Shown piece after piece: positions 1-10,700 of a stretch of DNA of 22,352 bases; position 1 is the first letter of the stretch, and each line of letters starts with the position of its first letter. The position numbers and the translations under genes are program-made. Under the pieces are notes generated by a model, which ran no database searches, was not told where the DNA came from, and saw only the letters and a list, made by a program, of their open reading frames with translations. Source of the stretch: Cymbomonas tetramitiformis. Its lineage: Eukaryota; Chlorophyta; Pyramimonadophyceae; Pyramimonadales; Pyramimonadaceae. The DNA is taken from positions 12,408 through 34,759 of the forward strand of contig LGRX02015682.1 of the NCBI GenBank assembly GCA_001247695.2. Reading direction: 5' to 3'.

Positions 1-9
1 GAGTAGTAG

Positions 10-118
10 ATGGTGGTTTCCGTCCACTATATTGTGGTTTCCGTCCACTATATTGTGGTTTTGTCCACGACAAAAACCACAATATCGTGGACGGAAACCA
101 CAATATCGTGGACTATCG
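10..118. repeat. Imperfect inverted repeat (hairpin) of tandem 21-bp units
   Basis: The left arm has two tandem copies of GTGGTTTCCGTCCACTATATT and a partial third. The right arm, from about 71, has the same unit in reverse complement (CCACAATATCGTGGACGGAA). The arms are about 50 bp and meet near 66-72, so a single strand can fold into a long hairpin. Related pieces continue to about 205, including a duplicated CCACTAGGTTTTGTACA. No coding content is seen from 1 to 593. A TA microsatellite lies at about 317-340. Confidence 0.7.
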
Positions 119-593
119 TGGACAAATCCACAATATAATGGACAAAAATCACAATATTGTGAATCCCACTAGGTTTTGTACAAAAACCACTAGGTTTTGT
201 ACAGTGTCCCCTTCTGCCCCTTGTCAGGAAATGAATGCAAGAGACCCCCTGCGGGCCTTGTTCGCTTCCAATTTTCTGTTTGGGACGTTTTTCAAATTTC
301 TAATTATCATTATTATAATATATATATATATATATATATTGGTGAATGGCGTGCGCGCAAGCAGGGTGCTCACAAAGCCTCAATGCCCTTCACAGAAACC
401 TCCCCACATGTGTACTGTGCATGAACTCACTGACCCCTCCATTCAACGACACGGGTGCTGCGCCGACAACATTCTTTAGTATGGATTGCCTCGACAGTGT
501 CCGGTGCAACCCATTGGATGGTGAGCAGCCGGCCACTCCCCCTCAGTCTCGCAACAAGGGCAGGTATGTTGCGCAACCGGTGGGAGTCTGCAC

Positions 594-695
594 CTGCAGC
601 TGCGCCACGTGCGTCAAGGCAAGTGCTTCCGCAGAAGAGGCGTCATGCAGTCGGCGGTGGCGCATGGCAGCGGGCTCGAAGAGCAACAGTGTATC
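594..695 (-). CDS. Candidate exon: 34 codons ending THVAQLQ
   Basis: Between acceptor CGTGCAG|GAT and donor CTGCAG|GTGCAG lie exactly 34 codons in phase 0, matching the phase left by the 1625-1833 exon. The sequence DTLLLFEPAAMRHRRLHDAS, then AEALALTHVAQLQ has no stop and a helix-like pattern. It has no recognised motif, so the support is limited to splice sites, phase and codon quality. If real, it ends the Ig-like series and starts another domain further left. Confidence 0.4.
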
Positions 696-888
696 CTGCA
701 CGCCTTATCGAACGGTGAGACAGTAAATCGCGAATGCCACGAATTCCAATGAGTTCCATCGCCAAGGATAACAGACCCTCGTTTCCGCCCCGCAGGGCGG
801 TTATTCACAGGCGCTTGAACGTGTCTCCAGGCCCGACGTAGCAACAGTTACACAAGTCGGCGGAACGTCTGCTGAGAATATATTGGTG

Positions 889-1515
889 AGCAAGGTCCTC
901 TTTGGGGAGCGGAACAGGGATCTGCACAGCATGCGGTCCTCTTTGGGGAGCGGAGCGGGGATCTGCACAGCATGCGATCCTGTTTGGGCAGCGGAGCAGG
1001 GATCTGCACAGCATGCGGTCCTCTTTGGGGAGCCGGGCGCAGGGATCTGCACGAGCGTGCGGTCCTCTTTAGGGAGAGCGGAGCAGGGATCTGCACAGCA
1101 TGCGGTCCTCTTTGGGCAGCGGGCGCAGGGATCTGCACAGCATGCGGTCCTCTTTGGGGAGCGGAGCAGGGATCTGCACAGCATACGGTCCTGTTTGGGG
1201 AGCGGAGCAGGGATCTGCACAGCACGCGGTCCTCTTTGGGGAGCGGAGCAGGGATCTGCACAGCAAGCGGTCCTGTTTGGGGAGCGGAGCGGGGATCTAC
1301 ACAACATGCGGTCCTCTTTGGGCAGCGGGCAGGGATCTGCACAGCATGCGGTCCTCTTTGGGAAGCGGAGCAAGGGATCTGCACAGCATGCGGTCCTCTT
1401 TGGGCAGCGGAGCAGGGATCTGCACAGCATGCGGTCCTCTTTGGGGAGCGGAGCAGGGATCTGCACAGCACGCGGTCCTCTTTGGGGAGCGGAGCAGGGA
1501 ACTGCACAGCAAGCG
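889..1515. repeat. Minisatellite, 41 bp x about 15, in intron 696-1624
   Basis: The unit has GGTCCTCTTTGGGGAGCGGA followed by GCAGGGATCTGCACAGCATGC. About 15 copies occur with small indels (40-44 bp). The array fills most of the intron between the 1625 and 695 exons. Long open frames run through it on both strands, but they come from the low stop content of the unit and have no independent coding evidence. Confidence 0.9.
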
Positions 1516-1624
1516 GTGAGTGAGGGGGTAGCTGAAAGCAGTTGTTTAACTCTGTTTTTCTGTTCAGCTCTCACTCTTGGAGCTTGGTGTGGCGCTTGGG
1601 CAGGTGCGGGGCAGGATCGAGTAC

Positions 1625-1833
1625 CCGCAAGTCGCACGCCACAGGGCTGCACACTCCATCGCACCACACCTCCCCTACGGGGCAAGGTGAGGAGATGGTG
1701 ACGGTGCGGGTGGCAGTGGCGTTCATGGCTGGGCGGTTGTGGTCGTGCACCACGAAATCGATGCTAAAGATGGTGCCCACCTCCGCGGACGTGTTCAGGC
1801 ACCCCAGGATCCCTTTGTTTGCATATTCATACC
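1625..1833 (-). CDS. Exon: end of fourth Ig-like module and Cys spacer
   Basis: The acceptor CCCTGCAG precedes GYEYANKGILGCLNTSAEVG, then FSIDFVVHDHNRPAMNATAT, RTVTISSPCP and VGEVWCDGVCSPVACDLR. It completes the module begun on the 4425-4719 exon across an intron of about 2.6 kb. The closing 'T-V-T-I-x-x-P-C' strand and the C-x5-WC-x3-C-x4-C spacer parallel the spacer on the 6512-7129 exon. The donor TTGCGG|GTACTC gives phase 0. Without splicing the frame would run on for another 17 codons to a TGA. Confidence 0.82.
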
Positions 1834-4424
1834 CTGCAGGTGACCTCCCCATCCTCCAACCGCCCCGCCTGGATCCCTTTGGTCATACGTTTGTGCCCTG
1901 CAGGTGACCTTCCCCATCTCCCTGCATAGACCAGTTTTTAATCACAAATCCACACACACACACACACAGCGCAAGTGTGGAGCGCATTGCTCAAGTTCGC
2001 GGCCACCTCGCAAAGCAATCGGCGCAAGGGCTCCAGTCACAGGGAGTTGGTGCTGGGGGTAGAGGGCTACAGGCAAGTTGGTGGCGGATGCGCAAGTTCG
2101 GATGAGGGCAACCCAGTTTATCATTCTCAGCGTCTTGGGACAGCGTTTGGGCATTCTGGCCGTGGCGTGGGTGGGCAAGCTCTCTTGGGACCAGGCTGTA
2201 GGCGGCAGCGGGGTGATGTGGGGTGTGGGCTTGGTGGTGAAGAGGTGGATCGATTGGTGGAGGTGACCCGGCTTCAGAGACACCGCAGCAGTGCGCCGGC
2301 AGGGCAGTCGCAGAGGGGCTCAGGCGGTCCGGTGAGGCTCAGGGAGCAGAGGGGTGGTCTTGCGCGTGGGCTTGGTGGTGGAGATATGGCTCGCGCAGCT
2401 CGGGGGGCAGGGATGAACCGGCTTCGGGCACACGGCGGCAGTGCGCTGGCGGTGCAGATGCAGAGGGGCTCGGGTGGCTCAGCGAGGCTTAGGGGGTCCC
2501 ATTCTTCGCTAGTGAGCTCCGGAGAATCTGAATGAGTGTCCCGAAGTGTGTGCTGAATCCTTTGATCCCCGGCGAGGGTACATAGTGCAGTCTCCTGTGG
2601 CTACGGGGTGCCAAAGGATTCGCAAGGATAAGCATACACACACACAGTCATGTGCAGTCTCCTGTGGCTACAGGGGTGCCAAAGGAGTCAGTACAAGGAT
2701 AAGCACACACTGAACGGCATGAGATCGGCCAACAAAAGCCAGCCCATCATCATCCCAGTGGATGTGAAAAGCAAATCAAGAGCAGGGCGGGGCCGTGACA
2801 AGATACCACAAACTCATACATATTCCCAACCCAGATGCAAGGCAGCATGGAAGGATGATACGATGTGACCGATCATCGCCCATCAATTGTTGGTCTCTGG
2901 GTAACGGAGTAAGCGGACCCTGCTGGCATGCCCCCCAGTGGCTCCCGGTCGATGGATGGGACCTGTTGGTCCATGGTTATGTCATGAATGCAGTCACACC
3001 ACACAGCATGGACACCCCATGTCAAAAAAAGGAAACATGCGGGCACCTAAGGATAAGCATACACACACACACACACTTAACCGCTTCCTCATCTCCCTGC
3101 ATAGACCAGTTTTTAATCACAAATCCACACACACACTTATCATCAGCTTCTGTGCCCACCGGGCGAGGTTGCTGGCCGTGCCGGAACTAACGGTGAGCAG
3201 CTGTCGGGAAGGCGGCGACCGGGTGGTGAACTATCGGTCACCGGGAGGGCTTGGGACACACAGGCAACTGTGGGGATGGGACCCCAAGTAGGAACAGTGC
3301 GGCGTGACAGTTACAGCGCAAGTGTGGAGCGCATTGCTCAAGTTCGCGGCCACCTCGCAAGGCAATCAGCGCAAGGGCTCCAGTCACGGGGAGTTGGTGC
3401 TGGGGGTAGAGGGCTACAGGCGCAAGTTGGTGGCGGATGCGCAAGTTTGGATGAGGGCAACCCAGTTTATCATTCTCAGCCCCTTGGGACAGCGCTTGGG
3501 CATTCTGGCCGTGGCGTGGGTGGGCAAGCTCTCTTGGGACCAGGCTGTAGGGGGCAGCGGGGTGATGTGGGGTGTGGGCTTGGTGGTGGAGGGGTGGCTC
3601 GATTGGCGGAGGTGAGCCGGCTCCAGAGACACAGCAGCAGTGCGCCGGCAGGACAGCCGCAGAGGGGCTCAGGTGGCCCAGTGAGGCTCAGGGAGCAGAG
3701 GGGTGGTCTTGCGCGTGGGCTTGGTGGTGGAGATATGGCTCGCGCAGCTCGGGGGGCAGGGATGAACCGGCTTCGGGCACACGGCGGCAGTGCGCTGGCG
3801 GTGCAGATGCAGAGGGGCTCGGGTGGCTCAGCGAGGCTCAGGGGGTCCCATTCTTCACTAGTGAGCTCCGGAGAATCCGGATGAGTGTCCCGAAGTGTGT
3901 GCTGAATCCTTTGATCCCCGGTGTGGGTACATAGTGCAGTCTCCTGTGGCTTCGGGGTGCCAAAGGAGTCGCAAGGATAAGCATACACACACATATCAAG
4001 GCACAAGGCGGCAGTGCGCTGGCGGTGCAGATGCAGAGGGGCTCGGGTGGCTCAGCGAGGCTTAGGGGGTCCCATTCTTCACTAGTGAGCTCCGGAGAAT
4101 CCGGATGAGTGTCCCGAAGTGTGTGCTGAATCCTTTGATCCCCGGCGTGGGTACATAGTGCAGTCTCCTGTGGCTACGGGGTGCCAAAAGAGTCGCAAGG
4201 ATAAGCATACACACTTAATTAACCGCTTCCCACCTACCTGAACCCTGAGTTTTTTGCGATTGCAGGCCACTCAATTTTGGGGGGAATCTACTACTGGATA
4301 CCGTCTGGGCAGGAATGAATTGAATTGAATTGGATTGAATGGTCGTGCATCTCTTTCCCTTCTTCAGCGTGACAGCCATTTGCAAGCAGCGCCCGGCAAG
4401 CTGCTGGCAAGAGGGGAGGATGAC
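1834..4424. repeat. Intron with 1.35-kb tandem duplication
   Basis: The intron between the last two Ig-like exons has two related blocks, about 1968-2650 and 3316-3995, over 90% alike by eye, and a partial third copy at about 4000-4215. A flanking piece (ATAGACCAGTTTTTAATCAC) precedes both, at about 1928 and 3102. Copy 2 has about 176 extra bases before the shared part. Each block also contains a degenerate internal duplication of about 130 bp around GTGGGCTTGGTGGTG. CA microsatellites mark the block edges. No gene is supported on either strand. Confidence 0.85.
2711..2900 (+). repeat. Dispersed repeat, copy 1
   Basis: The sequence beginning CTGAACGGCATGAGATCGGC and running through the TGACAAGATACCACAAACTC region to GGTAACGGAG recurs at 17312-17515 in the same orientation, with roughly one difference in 12 bases by eye. 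It lies between the two blocks of the intron duplication. It carries no recognised gene or terminal repeats. Confidence 0.85.
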
Positions 4425-4719
4425 CTGCACACGCCGCCGGGCTCTCGCAGGTCGGCGCGCACGCCAGCACCTCCTGCGTCAGGTCGCCATCTTCCGCATC
4501 GGAAGCCATCACCCCCGGATCGCACAGCGCCCCCTCACGGGGCGCCTCGCCCGCAGCGCATGCCTCATAGGTGGAGTGCTGCGGCACTGCCACGTAGGCC
4601 AGGACAGGGCCAGCCTCCAGGAGGGTCAAATTGGGGGCAGCGTTTTCCGCGGCATCTAGTGCCCTCGAAGGCACCAGGCACGCCGGCTCCGAGTCCTCGC
4701 ATGTAGCCAGCACCTCCAC
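4425..4719 (-). CDS. Exon: start of fourth Ig-like module (DAEDGDLT)
   Basis: The acceptor GGTGGCAG and the donor GTGTGCAG|GTCATC bracket 98 codons plus one base. The exon begins VEVLATCEDSEPAC, the closing strand and Cys of the previous module, then has APNLTLLEAGPV, STYEACAAGEAP, ALCDPGVMASDAEDGDLT and EVLACAPTCESPAACA. The DGDLT loop is canonical. The single extra base joins the next exon's GG to make a Gly codon (CA-G-YEY), which fixes both edges. The upstream intron holds the 42-bp minisatellite. Confidence 0.83.
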
Positions 4720-4831
4720 CTGCCACCCACACCCCCCCTCAGCGATGTGGTACCAAGCTCTGGTTGGGCATTGCCACTTCTCGGACCACTGGCCCAGCAT
4801 GCGCTCCCGTGGAACGCACGCTGGCAGCTAA

Positions 4832-5330
4832 AAACGTGCAGGCGGCATGATGGCGGATCTCTCCACTCTCCGAAAACGTGCAGGCGGCAGGATGGCGGAT
4901 CTCTCCACTCTCCAGCGTGCAGGCGGGGATGGCGGATCTCTCCTCTCTCAACGTGCAGGTGGCATGATGGCGGATCTCTCCTCTTCTCCGAAACGTGCAG
5001 GCGGCAATATGGCGGATCTCTCCACTCTCCGAAACGTGCAGGCGGCAATATGGCGGATCTCTCCTCTCTCCGAAACGTGCAGGCGGCAATATGGCGGATC
5101 TCTCCACTCTCCGAAACGTGCAGGCGGCAGGATGGCGGATCTCTCCTCTCTCCGAAACGTGCAGGCGGCAATATGGCGGATCTCTCCACTCTCCGAGAAA
5201 CGTGCAGGCGGCATGATGGCGGATCTCTCCACTCTCCGAAAACGTGCAGGCGGCAGGATGGCGGATCTCTCCACTCTCCGAAAACGTGCAGGCGGCAGGA
5301 TGGCGGATCTCTCCACACTCCAAAAACGTG
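4832..5330. repeat. Minisatellite, 42 bp x about 12, in intron 4720-5599
   Basis: The unit is AAAACGTGCAGGCGGCAGGA followed by TGGCGGATCTCTCCACTCTCCG. Twelve copies are visible, varying mainly at CAGGATGG/CAATATGG/CATGATGG. The rest of the intron (5331-5599) is unique sequence with no gene seen. Open frames on both strands are side effects of the repeat. Confidence 0.9.
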
Positions 5331-5599
5331 CGATGCCATCGTGCCAGCACCTGTAGTGCTCTCTCCCGAGATGCTTTACCGAAACTGTGTGCGCAGCCGT
5401 TCGATGGCCGCGGGGAGGCGGCGGGGCCTTAGGCGGGCGCTTCGTCCTCTCATCAGGAGGCGCTCTTCGCTTTCAGAAGTCCCCGTTTCTATCCAGTACA
5501 TCTACGAGGAGGCGTTATTAGGGTGTGCGGACTCAGTCCATGCGGCTGTTGTCAAGGAGTGCTGGGGGCGGAGAGGAGAAAGAAGTAGCTGGGGCCCAC

Positions 5600-5827
5600 C
5601 TGGCGTATCGCCTCGGACTGCAGGCCGGCGCTGTTAAGCACCACGAAGCTGATGTTGTACACTCCAGGTACAGACGTGTTTAGAGACTTCTTGCCACTGA
5701 GCCCGTGAACCACCACCCGCGCATCGAGGCCAGTGTCCACCTCGTCGCTGACGCGGACGCCGCGGTCACATTTGGAAACGTAGGGATGCTCGTGCATGCA
5801 CAGCTCGTACCGCTCCGTCTGCTGGAC
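5600..5827 (-). CDS. Exon: middle of third Ig-like module
   Basis: The exon is exactly 76 codons, phase 0 at both ends, acceptor CTCGCAG and donor CGCCAG|GTGGGC. It encodes VQQTERYELCMHEHPYVSKC, then DRGVRVSDEVDTGLDARVVV, PGVYNISFVVLNSAGLQSEA and IRQ. It continues the strand begun as TPPVVDLRGDELVQ on the previous exon. The pattern Y-x-x-C ... C-D-x-G-x-x-x-D-x-x-D matches the module with an inserted Cys pair. The loop is less canonical than in the other modules (DTGLDARV where D-G-D-L-T is usual), so any calcium site may be lost. Confidence 0.85.
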
Positions 5828-6511
5828 CTGCGAGACGAGGCGAGCGGTCACAACCTTCGGCGGTGTGAGGACGCAGGAGACTGTAGTGCAATCCCATGCT
5901 TCACTTCAAGCCACGTGGAATGAGCCTGCTTGGTGACCGCACCGCAATGCCTCGAGGACAGCTGCCATGGTGAGGCATGACGACAGTCAGCTTGCAGCTC
6001 AAAGGGCAAAGCGCTAAACGGGGCCTTGATTAGACCAGACAGTTTTTTAGCACGGACACCAGATGGGTGAAGATAGAGTGGATAGTGTAGGCTCGGTACC
6101 CCTCCTGGAGTCAATGCGCATCAAAAGGGGATGCGATGCCGCCAACAAAAATGCCCCCGAAATGTGATGGACTGCACACATATCCATCTCTACTTTGACG
6201 CTGCTCGCCCTCGGTGCCAAGAATGAACCCCTGCGCCTCCCATCGACCTCCTACGTGGACCTCCGAGTCATAAGGCAGTCCTGCACGCCATGTGAGAACA
6301 ACCTGAAAGCCTCCCTCCTACCGGAGGTCTCACAGCATGAATGTCCCAGGCTCCGATGGAGATCAGGAACACTGTCAACACCACTGTCGGCAACACGCGC
6401 CCCCTTAACAACCAGTGCAGATCTGCCTGAGCATGACGGACAACCCCCGAAGATGCGCGGTACACGTGAGGGAGTCCGCAGACCCCGGGAGAGCCCCGGG
6501 AGCCGCCTCAC
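5828..6511. other. Intron, no feature seen
   Basis: This stretch of 684 bases lies between two phase-0 exons of the Ig-like region. I see no repeat, RNA gene or supported coding sequence in it. Confidence 0.6.
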
Positions 6512-7129
6512 CTGCACGAGCTCGTCGCCCCGTAGATCCACCACGGGGGGCGTGCGCACGAGCCCCGCCTCTTGCTCCTCCAAATGACTGTGGAGCCCGA
6601 AGCACCCGCCATCCACACTGCACGCACTCGTGCTGTCGCACGTCACCTCCCCAAACTCCGCGCAGGAGTCAACGACGTACACGTAGCGGCGCGCTGTGGC
6701 CGCGGCGTTGCCTGCGGCGTCGACCACGTTGTACTCCAGGATGTATGGCAACTCCCCGGTGGGTGCCGCAGTGTCCACATCTCCAAATACCGTAACTGCC
6801 GCTGTAAGGTTCCCGTCAACTGTGTCTGAAGCGGAGTACCCTGGGTCCTCCCACATCTGCAGCATCTCCACGTGGTGCACGACCACATACTCCCCGGAGC
6901 TCGTGGCCGCCGGAATCCCCTCCGAGCCGACGGTCAAGACGATGCGCGGAGGGGCCGTGTCATCTTGCACAGGGCTCGTGTACTCCGCCACCGTATCTGT
7001 TTCGGCAACCAGCGCAGAGAGGCAGAGGCAGCTGATGTTCCCCCCGAATGCGGGAACGTCACATTCTGCACACAACCCGAGGTCGGGGCAGTAATAGGAG
7101 GGCGCTGGACATCGCGCTATCACCGCGAC
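6512..7129 (-). CDS. Exon: Ig-like modules with Cys-knot-like spacers
   Basis: The exon is exactly 206 codons, phase 0 at both ends, between acceptor GAGCACAG and donor GTGCAG|GTGAGG. It first completes the module begun on the previous exon (RQ|VAVIARC), passes through a Cys-rich spacer (YYCPDLGLCAECDV, ISCLCL), then encodes a full Ig-like module: APPRIVL, EDPGYSASDTVDGNLT, YILEYNVVDAAGNAA and RRYVYVVDSC. A second spacer follows (EVTCDSTSACSVDGGC), then the first strand of the next module (TPPVVDLRGDELVQ). The D-x-G-x-x-A-x-D-x-x-D-G-D/N-L-T and V-x-D-x-x-G-N-x-A signatures are those of HYR/DUF5011-type bacterial-style Ig-like domains. Confidence 0.85.
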
Positions 7130-7299
7130 CTGTGCTCCCAGCCCTCCTCCGTCCCCTTCCCCCAAATCAGCCCTCCTCTTTGCTTTCACCTGAGGAGAAG
7201 CGCCCCAGCATGGCCCCCATGGGGTATCAATGTGCGAACATGCTCCCAGTCAGTTGCAGACTTGCCGAACTGTTAAGTTGCACAAATGCTGGGCAGGCT

Positions 7300-7361
7300 C
7301 AACGGCTTCTGATAGCTGCTGATGATGGATCAACGGCTGCTGATAGCTGCTGATGATGGAT
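7300..7361. repeat. 31-bp tandem duplication in intron 7130-7732
   Basis: Two adjacent copies of a 31-bp unit beginning CAACGGCT and ending GATGATGGAT differ at a single base. The rest of the 603-base intron has nothing I can recognise. Confidence 0.85.
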
Positions 7362-7732
7362 CGCTGCGCACAATAACGGACATCGAGAGAGGTGCATCTA
7401 ATAAGTATGACGTGTGTCTGCCGCAGCCGCTGCATGCGTCGCACCAAGCTCCACCCGTCATACTGCAGTATGTGCTGGATGGGCGAGGGGCATCACGTCC
7501 TCGTAATGGCTGCTGGCTTCGCAGGCGCGTGCTGACTGAGGGTCGGGCGGGCGCCATCTTCGAGGTCGAGTTCACCTTGGAAGGCGGCATGTTCTGCACA
7601 GTTGATTTTAGGGGGGGCACACGTGTGAGGCATGTTGTGTGCCACGCGGGAATCTCCCGGGAACCTACGGGGTGAATTCGGGCCGAGCACGGTGCTCGAG
7701 GGCGGTACACAAATAATTATGCGCGCGAATAC

Positions 7733-10700
7733 CTGCCGGTATTTCAACGCCGCCACGTTCCCAGCGTTGTCCCTTGCGCTGTAAGCCAGCAAGAAGGGCT
7801 CCGCGGTCAAGTTGGCAGTGCTGACAGCGTCCAATCCAGCTACCACCACGTCCACGAAACCATCATGCGCATCATATGCGGTCGCACCCGGGTCGATGTA
7901 GGATTTGCCCTGCACCACCTCTTGCTTGCTCTTGCCGGCCAAGGTAATGATTGGGACCTCCGTATCCGGCACCAACGGCTCAGATTGTGTCATATCGGAT
8001 ACTGGGGCGTACTCGAGGTCCATGACAGTCATTGCGACGGGCGGGACTGGAGGCTCCGGTGGCGGGCACCACCCCGAGAATGCGCATAAGGGGGAAGGGG
8101 CAGGCAATGGTGGGTGGTGCGGGAAGGGCGGGTAAGGGAAGGGTGAAGGCGGCGGGCATGCAGGGGAGGGATGTGCAGGGGCAGGGGGAGGTAAAGAAGG
8201 CAGATGAGACGCAACTGGATTTATTGTGGGGGCCACCGTGGGCGCACGAGTTGGGATGGCAGTAGGCGGTGGTGGCGGTGGCATTGGCGGTGCAGAAAGA
8301 ACTTTTACGGCGCCCGTGATAGCGGCGGCAAGCGTGGTATCGGTGTAGTTGACTGTGCCTTGCAGGATATACTCACCCACCTCGAATCCGCAGAAATTGA
8401 ATATGCAGGTGTCAGATGTTGCCCCACAGACGGAGCTGGCGGAGATCACCCAGGTGAGTTTGGAGGGCCCTGAGACGGTCTCTACGTTATAAGTGTCCGC
8501 AGCGGCCTGGCTCTGCAAGATGAACCGAAAGCACGTGGCGCTCGCGTTCCCAGCGAAGTACAGCTCTGCGGCTTCGCCTTCACCCGAACCGCCCATCTGC
8601 GCGATGCGGAACGTGGGAGGGGGTGGAGAGTAAGCCGGCGGCAGGGGTGGGGGCTCTCTTGGCATTAAGGGCGGAGGCGGTGAAAGGGTACACGGTGGTG
8701 GAGGGGGTTGGGGTAGGGGTGGCGTGAATGGAGGCAAAGGCATGGACGGGGGCGGTTGTTGGGGCGGTAGAGGTGAGCGTGGGGGTGGGGGAGGAGGGGG
8801 CGTTGGAGGCGGAGGAGGGTTTCCAGGTGGGGGTGGAGGAGCGTGAAAAACATGCACGGTACCGTTGACACGGTGGACGGGTTTCACGCTTGTGGGGTCG
8901 AACTCCATCGTGCCGTTGACCGTGTACAGGCCAACAGAGAAGCCGCACAGGTCAGTGGAGCACCCACTGGCTGTACAGAGCGTAGCTTGAGACAGCCTCC
9001 ATGAGAGGGTAGTTGAGCCGGAGGTGGCATCCACGTGGAGCAGGGCCATGTCAGGAGGAAGCTCCCCGGTCCTCAAACACGTCAGCGCCTCCGTTGCCTG
9101 CCGGTATAGCATGAATTCTCTGCTAGGGGTGCCGCTCAGCGAAAGGGTAGGTGGAGGGGGGCTCGGTGGCGGTGGGCTAGGAACGGGTGGGGACGGAGGA
9201 GGGGGACTGGGAGGGGGTGAATATATCCTCAAAAGAGTGGTAACAGAAACATTAGCAGCAGTGATGGCACCGTAGGTGGTGCCGAAGGAGACAAAGATAG
9301 AGGACGGTGAGGTGGATAAGGTTGAGGATAAGGCAGAGGAGGTGGAGGTCGCGGTGTGAGGAAAGTGCACGATGGAGGAGACCGTGGTTCCGTCGGTGTC
9401 ACCGCTGTGCATTCCAGAGACGACCACATCGGCAAACGGGACGCCTGCCGCTGCTGCCATCTGAGCAATGAAAGAAGAGGAGAATGTGATGTTTGAGAAC
9501 AGGGAGGAGTCAAGAGCCGAAAACGTGATTGCCGAGTTGACAGCATCAACCAAGAGCTGGCCAGGGGGAGGGGCGGGGTGAGGGTTGGTGCAGCGGTGGA
9601 TGGAGTCACAGTGGAAGGGTTGATAGTTGGGAATGAGGTTGCGGGAGACCAAGTAGTTGGATGGAGGGAGGTTGGGTGGATTGTGAGGGGGGACTGTTGG
9701 GGAGATCGTGGAGGGTGCAGCAGTGGGGGCATAGATGGGCTGGCTGAAGGGGAGGAAGTGGGAACAGCTGTGATAGGGGTGGCGGTGGTGGGGGATGTAC
9801 TCGGGCTGAGGGTGGGAGCAAGGGTGGGTTGGAAGGTGGGGGCTAAAGAAGTAGGAGAGGTAGTTGGCAACGTGGTTGGAGAAATGGTGGTAGGCGAGAT
9901 GGATGTCGGAAACTGGGTGGTAGGCTGGGTAGATGGAGCGAGCGTGGTGGGTGAGGTCGTGGTGGGGGAGGCCGATGAGGGTGATGCTGTGTCAGGTGAC
10001 TTGGTGGGAAGCACACTGGGAGAGTTGGTGGGCGAGGTGGTGGGCGAGATGGTGGGTGAGATGGTGGTGGGCTGAGGGCGAGGCGAGGTGGTGGGCTAGA
10101 CAGAAGTAGGCGAGGCAGAGGCGAGGTAGTAGGGGAGGCAGTGGGTGTGGTGGTGGCCCTGGTGGGTGAGGCGGTGGTGGGCGAGGTGGTGGGCAAGGTG
10201 GTGATGGGCGAGGTGGTGGTGGGTGAGGTGGTGGTGGGTGAGGTGGTGATCGGGAGGTGGTGGTTGGCGCAGGCGGTGGTGGGCGGTGGTGGGCGAGGTG
10301 GTAGGTGGCGTGGTGGGCGACGTGGTGGGAGAGGTGGAGGGCGATGCAGTGGGTGAGGTGGAGGGCGATGAGGTGGGTGAGGTGGGAGAGGTGGTAGGTG
10401 TTAAGGTCGGAGCATGGGTGGTGCAATCACATACACTCCTCCAAGAATCGGTCGCCGCAATGGTTGAGTCTGAGCGGGTGTTGTACTTTATGGCGCCGGC
10501 TTGATTGACGAGGCATCCCCAAGGTCTAGTAGTAGACCATATCTTTGTTGCCTCAGAGCTGCCATCGCCGACACCCAACGAAGCCGCCGCTGCAGCGCAG
10601 TTGGTGGCTACAGGTGCGGGAACGGTGGCCGTGCACCCTAGACTTGCGGCACAAGTGCCTGTTGTGATGAGCACGCGGTTGGCAGCTACAGGTGTATCTG

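Noticed and set aside
883..1701. Long plus-strand open frame (272 codons) and minus-strand frames through the same stretch
   Set aside because: All frames are made of the 41-bp minisatellite; both strands are open to a similar extent, and the array lies between two phase-compatible exons.
1975..3884. Plus-strand frames rich in Gly/Arg/Ala in the duplicated intron blocks
   Set aside because: They are identical in both blocks because of the duplication, with low-complexity composition and no protein motif.
4656..5637. Open frames of 200-300 codons on both strands
   Set aside because: They follow from the stop-poor 42-bp repeat; there is no domain, and the region is bounded by good splice sites of the minus-strand gene.
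9578..10356. Plus-strand VGEVVGE-type frames
   Set aside because: They are the complement of the Ser/Thr/Pro stalk; the minus strand joins to recognisable domains.
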